64,000 nucleotides of DNA from Haemophilus parainfluenzae T3T1 (GTDB lineage: Bacteria; Pseudomonadota; Gammaproteobacteria; Enterobacterales; Pasteurellaceae): the NCBI RefSeq assembly GCF_000210895.1, contig NC_015964.1, forward strand, positions 682,001 to 746,000. The letters are read 5' to 3'. A model generated the notes under the pieces. It ran no database searches. It saw nothing but the letters and a program-made list of their open reading frames with translations, and was not told the origin of the DNA. Numbering within the stretch: the first letter of the stretch is position 1; the number at the start of each line of letters is the position of its first letter. Shown one piece after another: positions 58,944 through 64,000 of this stretch. The translations under genes and the position numbers were made by a program.

Positions 58944-61900
58944 ATGTTTCAAACTTTTCGTGGCTCACCCGCCCTTTCTGAATTCCGTATCCAAGGCTTA
59001 ATGCAAAAATTCCAACAAAATCAATTACCGGTGAAATCGGTTTATGCGGAATATTTGCATTTTGTGGAATTAAATCGACCGCTTGTTAGCGAGCAGGAAG
59101 CAAAACTAAAAGCGTTGTTACATTACGGCCCAACTTTGGCAGAACACGATGCCAAAGGTGAAACCTTTATCGTGATTCCACGCGTTGGCACGATTTCTTC
59201 TTGGTCTTCTAAAGCGACGGATATTGCGCATAACTGTGGTTTAAGTGAAGTGGAGCGTATTGAGCGTGGTTTGGCGTATTATTTTGAGTTAAGCCAACCG
59301 CTTGATGAAAAAACAACAGAAAAATTGACCGCACTTTTACACGACCGAATGATGGAAACCGTGGTGCGTCATCCAGAAGATGCAGAGATTTTATTCCGTC
59401 ATCAAGATCCGAAACCGTTCAAAACAGTAGATATTTTGAAAGGTGGACGTGAAGCCTTAGTGACAGCCAACGTAGAATTAGGCTTGGCACTGGCAGAAGA
59501 TGAAATTGATTATTTGGTGGAAAATTTCACCCAATTAGGGCGCAATCCGCACGATATTGAACTTTATATGTTCGCGCAAGCCAACTCTGAGCACTGCCGT
59601 CATAAAATCTTTAATGCGGATTGGATTATCGACGGCAAAAAACAGGATAAATCCCTGTTTAAAATGATAAAAAATACCTTTGAGAAAACTCCTGATTTCG
59701 TGCTTTCAGCCTATAAAGATAATGCTGCGGTAATGGAAGGCTCAAAAGTTGGCCGTTTCTTTGCGGATCAAGATGGGCAATATCGCTATCACAATGAAGA
59801 TGCCCATATCTTAATGAAAGTGGAAACCCATAACCACCCAACCGCAATTTCGCCATTCCCTGGCGCAGCAACCGGTTCGGGCGGTGAAATTCGTGATGAA
59901 GGTGCAACAGGTCGTGGTGCAAAACCTAAAGCAGGTTTAACCGGTTTCTCGGTATCAAACTTAGTCATTCCAAACTTTGAGCAACCTTGGGAAAACCCAC
60001 TTTCCAAACCAAACCGTATTGCTTCAGCCTTAGATATTATGATTGAAGGCCCATTAGGTGGTGCAGCATTTAACAATGAGTTTGGTCGTCCTGCATTATT
60101 AGGTTATTTCCGTACCTATGAAGAGAAAGTTAATAGCTTCAATGGTGAAGAAGTGCGTGGTTATCATAAACCGATTATGTTAGCCGGTGGTATTGGTAAT
60201 ATTCGTGGCGAACACGTTCAAAAAGGCGAAATTCCAGTTGGCGCGAAATTGATCGTATTAGGTGGCCCTGCCATGAACATCGGCTTAGGCGGTGGTGCGG
60301 CTTCATCTATGGATAGCGGTAAATCAAAAGAAGATTTAGATTTTGCTTCTGTTCAACGTGAAAACCCAGAAATGGAACGTCGTTGCCAAGAAGTGATTGA
60401 CCGCTGCTGGCAATTAGGCGCAGAAAACCCAATTCTCTTTATTCACGATGTGGGCGCAGGTGGTTTGTCTAACGCCATGCCTGAATTAGTACATGATGGC
60501 GAACGTGGTGGTAAATTTGATTTACGCTCCATCCTTTGCGATGAAAAAGGCATGTCGCCATTAGAAATTTGGTGTAACGAATCACAAGAACGTTATGTCT
60601 TAGCGGTTGCGCCAGAAAAACTCGAATTATTTACCGCACTTTGTGAACGTGAGCGCGCGCCATTTGCGGTCATCGGTGAGGCAACGGAAGAGAAACATTT
60701 AACCTTGCACGATAGCCATTTCGACAATAATCCAATTGATTTGCCAATGAATGTGTTATTAGGCAAAACCCCGAAAATGACGCGTGAGGTTTCGTCAAAA
60801 ACTGTCGAAAATCGACCGCTTGCAACGGAAAATATTCAATTAAAAGAAGCTTTCCATCGTGTATTACGCTTACCGGTGGTGGCTGAAAAAACGTTCTTAA
60901 TCTCCATTGGTGACCGTTCGGTAACCGGTATGGTGGCACGCGATCAAATGGTCGGTCCGTGGCAAATTCCGGTGTCTGATGTGGCTGTGACAACCGCTTC
61001 ATTAGACAGCTATCACGGTGAAGCCATGGCAATGGGCGAACGCGCACCTGTAGCATTATTAGACTTTGGTGCTTCTGCACGTTTAGCGGTAGCTGAATCC
61101 ATTACCAATATTGCAGGCACCAACATTGGCGATATTAAACGTATTAAACTTTCTGCAAACTGGATGTCTGCAGCCGGTCATGGTGGTGAAGATGCTGGCT
61201 TATATGAAGCCGTAAAAGCAGTCGGTGAAGAGCTTTGCCCTGCGTTAGGCATCACCATTCCAGTGGGGAAAGACTCGATGTCGATGAAAACCACTTGGGA
61301 AGAAAATGGCGAGAAAAAATCAGTAACAGCTCCGCTTTCTTTAGTGATTTCATCTTTTGCTCGCGTGGAAGATGTCCGCAAAACTGTGACACCTCAATTA
61401 CGTACAGACAAAGGCGCAAGCCGTTTATTGTTGATTGATTTAGGCGAAAGAAAAAATCGCTTAGGCGCGACCGCACTTGCGCAAGTGTATAAACAATTAG
61501 GTGACAAACCAGCCGATGTGGTGAATGTTACCAAACTGAAAAACTTCTTTGATGCAATGCAAGCATTGGTGGCAGAGCGTAAATTATTGGCTTACCACGA
61601 CCGTTCCGATGGTGGTTTAATTACCACCCTTGCAGAAATGGCATTTGCGGGGAACTGCGGTGTAGATGTGGATATCTCTGCATTAGGCGATAATGATTTA
61701 GCCGTGTTATTCAATGAAGAATTAGGCGCAGTGATTCAAGTATCAGAAAGTGAATTAAGCGCCGTGCGTGAGGTATTAAAAGCCCATGACTTGCTTGGTT
61801 TAACTTATGAACTCGGCTCTGTAAGCTCAGAAGATCGTTTTGAAATCACGCGTGGTAGCAAAAAACTATTAAACGAAAAACGCTCTGAATTACGCGGTAT

Positions 61901-62837
61901 TTGGGCAGAGCTCACTCACCAAATGCAACGCTTACGTGATAACCCAGAATGTGCTGACCAAGAATTTGAAGCGAAAAAAGCAACAGACAATAAAGGTTTA
62001 TCTGCTCACTTAACTTATGATGTGAATGAGGATATTGCTGCGCCTTATATCAGCAAAGGCGTGAAACCAAAAGTAGCCGTATTACGTGAACAAGGTGTAA
62101 ACAGCCACGTTGAAATGGCAGCCGCTTTTGATCGAGCAGGCTTTGCGGCGATTGATGTTCACATGAGTGATTTAATGGCAGGCCGTTACAACTTAAACGA
62201 CTTCAATGCGATGGTCGCCTGTGGTGGCTTCTCTTACGGTGACGTATTAGGCGCTGGTGGTGGCTGGGCGAAATCCATTTTATTTAACCCACAATTACGC
62301 GATCAATTTACCCAATTCTTCGCTAATGAAAACACCCTTTCATTAGGGGTATGTAACGGCTGTCAATTTATCTCCACCCTTGCGGAAATTATCCCAGGTG
62401 CAGAAAACTGGCCACGTTTCGTGCGTAATAAATCAGAACGCTTTGAAGCGCGTGCTGCGATGGTGAAAATCAACGACACCAACTCATTATGGTTTAAAGG
62501 CATGGCAGGTTCACATATGCCGATTGCCGTTTCTCACGGTGAAGGTCGCGTAGAATTCAAAACACCTGAGAATTTGACCGCACTTCAAGCCCAAAACTTG
62601 ATTGTGGCGCAATATATCGACAGCCATTTGAATGTAACTGAAACTTATCCGGCTAACCCGAATGGTTCGGCATTAGGGATTACTGCAATCTCTAATGTGG
62701 ATGGTCGTATTGCCGCGATGATGCCTCACCCTGAGCGTGTATTCCGTGCTGTGAGCAACTCATGGTATCCAGAAGATTGGTCTGAAGATGGTGCATGGAT
62801 GAGAATTTTTAGAAATGCGAGAGTGAATTTCAAATAA
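58944..62837 (+). CDS. purL: Phosphoribosylformylglycinamidine synthase
   Basis: A 1297-residue enzyme for the fourth step of purine synthesis, turning FGAR, ATP and glutamine into FGAM. Order: PurS-like N-terminus, two AIRS-type ATP domains ([20 protein letters not shown] near residue 290), and a C-terminal glutaminase with catalytic Cys1137 in GVCNGCQF and the His/Glu pair near HGEGRVEF. The ATG at 58944 ([15 protein letters not shown]) is the family start; the frame to 58851 would include the operator. Confidence 0.97.
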   Translation: MFQTFRGSPALSEFRIQGLMQKFQQNQLPVKSVYAEYLHFVELNRPLVSEQEAKLKALLHYGPTLAEHDAKGETFIVIPRVGTISSWSSKATDIAHNCGLSEVERIERGLAYYFELSQPLDEKTTEKLTALLHDRMMETVVRHPEDAEILFRHQDPKPFKTVDILKGGREALVTANVELGLALAEDEIDYLVENFTQLGRNPHDIELYMFAQANSEHCRHKIFNADWIIDGKKQDKSLFKMIKNTFEKTPDFVLSAYKDNAAVMEGSKVGRFFADQDGQYRYHNEDAHILMKVETHNHPTAISPFPGAATGSGGEIRDEGATGRGAKPKAGLTGFSVSNLVIPNFEQPWENPLSKPNRIASALDIMIEGPLGGAAFNNEFGRPALLGYFRTYEEKVNSFNGEEVRGYHKPIMLAGGIGNIRGEHVQKGEIPVGAKLIVLGGPAMNIGLGGGAASSMDSGKSKEDLDFASVQRENPEMERRCQEVIDRCWQLGAENPILFIHDVGAGGLSNAMPELVHDGERGGKFDLRSILCDEKGMSPLEIWCNESQERYVLAVAPEKLELFTALCERERAPFAVIGEATEEKHLTLHDSHFDNNPIDLPMNVLLGKTPKMTREVSSKTVENRPLATENIQLKEAFHRVLRLPVVAEKTFLISIGDRSVTGMVARDQMVGPWQIPVSDVAVTTASLDSYHGEAMAMGERAPVALLDFGASARLAVAESITNIAGTNIGDIKRIKLSANWMSAAGHGGEDAGLYEAVKAVGEELCPALGITIPVGKDSMSMKTTWEENGEKKSVTAPLSLVISSFARVEDVRKTVTPQLRTDKGASRLLLIDLGERKNRLGATALAQVYKQLGDKPADVVNVTKLKNFFDAMQALVAERKLLAYHDRSDGGLITTLAEMAFAGNCGVDVDISALGDNDLAVLFNEELGAVIQVSESELSAVREVLKAHDLLGLTYELGSVSSEDRFEITRGSKKLLNEKRSELRGIWAELTHQMQRLRDNPECADQEFEAKKATDNKGLSAHLTYDVNEDIAAPYISKGVKPKVAVLREQGVNSHVEMAAAFDRAGFAAIDVHMSDLMAGRYNLNDFNAMVACGGFSYGDVLGAGGGWAKSILFNPQLRDQFTQFFANENTLSLGVCNGCQFISTLAEIIPGAENWPRFVRNKSERFEARAAMVKINDTNSLWFKGMAGSHMPIAVSHGEGRVEFKTPENLTALQAQNLIVAQYIDSHLNVTETYPANPNGSALGITAISNVDGRIAAMMPHPERVFRAVSNSWYPEDWSEDGAWMRIFRNARVNFK

Positions 62838-62853
62838 TGTGAGATTACTCACA
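62838..62853. promoter_or_regulatory. Perfect CRP palindrome at the purL stop
   Basis: TGTGAGATTACTCACA fits TGTGA-N6-TCACA exactly and begins one base after the purL stop. Candidate target is the DUF417 gene 185 bases downstream. It could also merely be an mRNA hairpin. Confidence 0.6.
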
Positions 62854-62870
62854 GTAAATTAATACAGAAT

Positions 62871-62903
62871 AAGAGATACTAAGAAATTGGTATCTCTTTT
62901 TTA
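62871..62903 (+). terminator. purL terminator
   Basis: AAGAGATAC (62871-62879) pairs with GTATCTCTT (62890-62898) and a T run follows. Confidence 0.88.
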
Positions 62904-63038
62904 TTACATAAATTTTAGTAATAAAAAATGCCAACAATATTAGAGAGTAATATTGTTAATAATTTATATAAATATTTTATATGAAAATTCTTGGGCATTA
63001 TGCCCGTTATATCCATTGAACTATATAAGGAGTTCTTA

Positions 63039-63668
63039 ATGAGTAGTTTAGTTACATTGCTAGCTAATATTGTTGCGCCATTGCAACGCCAATTTATTAA
63101 CTTTATCCGTATTGCGATTTGTGTTGTGATGGTTTGGATTGGAGGTTTAAAAGTTTGCCAATATGAGGCAGATGGTATTGCACACTTTGTGTCAAATAGT
63201 CCTTTCTTAAGCTTCCTTTACAAAAACGGTGCGAATGAAGTGACAAATGATAAGGGTGTTTTAGTGAAAGAATACACCTTATATAAAAACCCTGAAGGCA
63301 AAATGGTTGCAAAAAATATCGAATGGCATAAAGCCAACGGCACCTACACAGCTTCTTATATTATTGGTGCAATCATTGTGACAATTGGTATTTTAGTATT
63401 AGCGGGGATTTGGTCTCCAACATTAGGTTTATTCGGAGGCTTACTCACCTTTGGTATGTCGATAGTCACGTTGTCGTTCCTGATATTTACGCCAGAAACC
63501 TGGGTACCGAATTTAGGTGGGGACTTCCCAACACCTAATTATGGCTTCCCATATCTCTCAGGTGCTGGCCGACTCGTGATTAAAGATATTATTATGATGG
63601 CAGGTGGCTTAGTTGCTGCAGCAGAATGTGCGAAACGTTATTTAGAGAATAAAAAACAGTTTGCTTAA
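63039..63668 (+). CDS. DUF417 (YkgB/RclC-like) membrane protein
   Basis: A 209-residue inner membrane protein with about four helices, beginning MSSLVTLLANIVAPLQRQFI. FIRIAICVVMVWIGGLKVCQ and YEADGIAHFVSNSPFLSFLY are DUF417 signatures. In E. coli RclC belongs to a reactive-chlorine resistance operon; here no rclA or rclB is nearby, so that role is uncertain. AAGGAG precedes ATG 63039; an upstream in-frame start at 62991 lacks a site. Confidence 0.85.
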   Translation: MSSLVTLLANIVAPLQRQFINFIRIAICVVMVWIGGLKVCQYEADGIAHFVSNSPFLSFLYKNGANEVTNDKGVLVKEYTLYKNPEGKMVAKNIEWHKANGTYTASYIIGAIIVTIGILVLAGIWSPTLGLFGGLLTFGMSIVTLSFLIFTPETWVPNLGGDFPTPNYGFPYLSGAGRLVIKDIIMMAGGLVAAAECAKRYLENKKQFA

Positions 63669-63680
63669 TTATTTTATTTA

Positions 63681-63714
63681 AAAGGCTTGCTGGGATAAAT
63701 GGCAAGTCTTTTTG
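63681..63714 (+). terminator. Terminator of the DUF417 gene
   Basis: AAAGGCTTGC pairs with GGCAAGTCTTT (one G-T pair), then TT. Confidence 0.75.
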
Positions 63715-63740
63715 TTATTAAGATATAAAAGCTTAATAAT

Positions 63741-63772
63741 AAAAAACCGAATAGAAATAGTCGGTTTTTTTA
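63741..63772. terminator. Bidirectional terminator
   Basis: AAAAAACCGA (63741-63750) pairs perfectly with TCGGTTTTTT (63761-63770). It ends the partial minus-strand gene that follows. Confidence 0.85.
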
Positions 63773-63785
63773 TTAACATTGAATT

Positions 63786-64000
63786 TTATTCAAATTGAAT
63801 TGAACCGTCAGCACTGGCCTTAATGATTTGTTTGCCAGGGATGAGAATCATCGGCTCAGATCTTTTAGCTTCTGAACTTGGTGCAATTTTAGATAATGCT
63901 CGTTCTCCTGCAAAGTAGTAACCGTCGGAAAAGTTTGCTCTATCGCTTGGCGTATTTAATCGAACATTTTGTAGCGTGTATTTTTTAGCATTTAACCCTT
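63786..64000 (-). CDS. C-terminal part of an unrecognised protein (truncated by window)
   Basis: The minus strand is open from base 64000 to a TAA at 63788-63786, encoding the last ~70 residues: …NAKKYTLQNVRLNTPSDRAN, FSDGYYFAGERALSKIAPSS, and ending KASADGSIQFE. A terminator lies just beyond, supporting a real gene. No family recognised. Confidence 0.6.
   Translation of the reverse strand, partial: GLNAKKYTLQNVRLNTPSDRANFSDGYYFAGERALSKIAPSSEAKRSEPMILIPGKQIIKASADGSIQFE

Noticed and set aside
63039-63668. Naming the DUF417 gene rclC
   Set aside because: No rclA, rclB or rclR in the neighbourhood; only family-level similarity is visible.

Overview
The window looks like a chromosomal segment of a Haemophilus-type member of the Pasteurellaceae, most like the H. 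parainfluenzae group. The 9-base DNA uptake signal AAGTGCGGT (reverse ACCGCACTT) occurs dozens of times, often as inverted pairs forming terminators. The DNA is AT-rich, a PnuC nicotinamide riboside transporter is present, and nlpD is not followed by rpoS. Almost all genes are ordinary core genes. No rRNA, tRNA, CRISPR array, insertion sequence or prophage was seen.

Layout. 1-1026: the end of glpG (rhomboid protease) and glpR. 1027-1456: a gap with a perfect CRP site and a possible small-RNA promoter. 1457-5696: trmL, rsmD, then ftsY-ftsE-ftsX. 5804-19789: the complete S10, spc and alpha ribosomal protein operons, with recognisable promoters, the S10 leader hairpin and the alpha leader pseudoknot region; secY and rpoA are included. 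19802-28462: rluA and rapA, pnuC, trmN6, srmB, a glycine-zipper lipoprotein, a DUF4298 protein and gnd.

28556-38089 is the most variable part. The three oxidative pentose phosphate genes gnd, pgl and zwf are separated by a stand-alone GIY-YIG protein, a decayed copy of a GNAT acetyltransferase, a small protein of unknown function, the intact GNAT gene, and four tandem, mosaic paralogues of a periplasmic DUF1176-type protein. cysQ and a small membrane protein follow. 38140-50388 is housekeeping again: an OPT transporter, nudE, hslR, a UPF0114 protein, rmuC, aphA, hslVU behind a heat-shock-type promoter, slyD, a SIMPL protein, rraB, truD and surE. Then come a YqaA-type membrane protein, a small lipoprotein resembling the NlpD N-terminus, nlpD and proS.

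54381-57859 is a surface lipoprotein system: a Slam-type outer membrane translocator and two duplicated lipoproteins with TbpB-like C-terminal regions, the likely Slam clients. A methyltransferase, purL (behind an exact PurR operator), a DUF417/RclC-like membrane protein and a partial gene close the window.

The observations most worth following are the Slam cassette with its repeated hairpins, the four-copy DUF1176 array inside the zwf-pgl-gnd block, and a set of CRP sites (orphan promoter near 1383, pnuC, aphA, end of purL). No wholly new system could be demonstrated from sequence alone.
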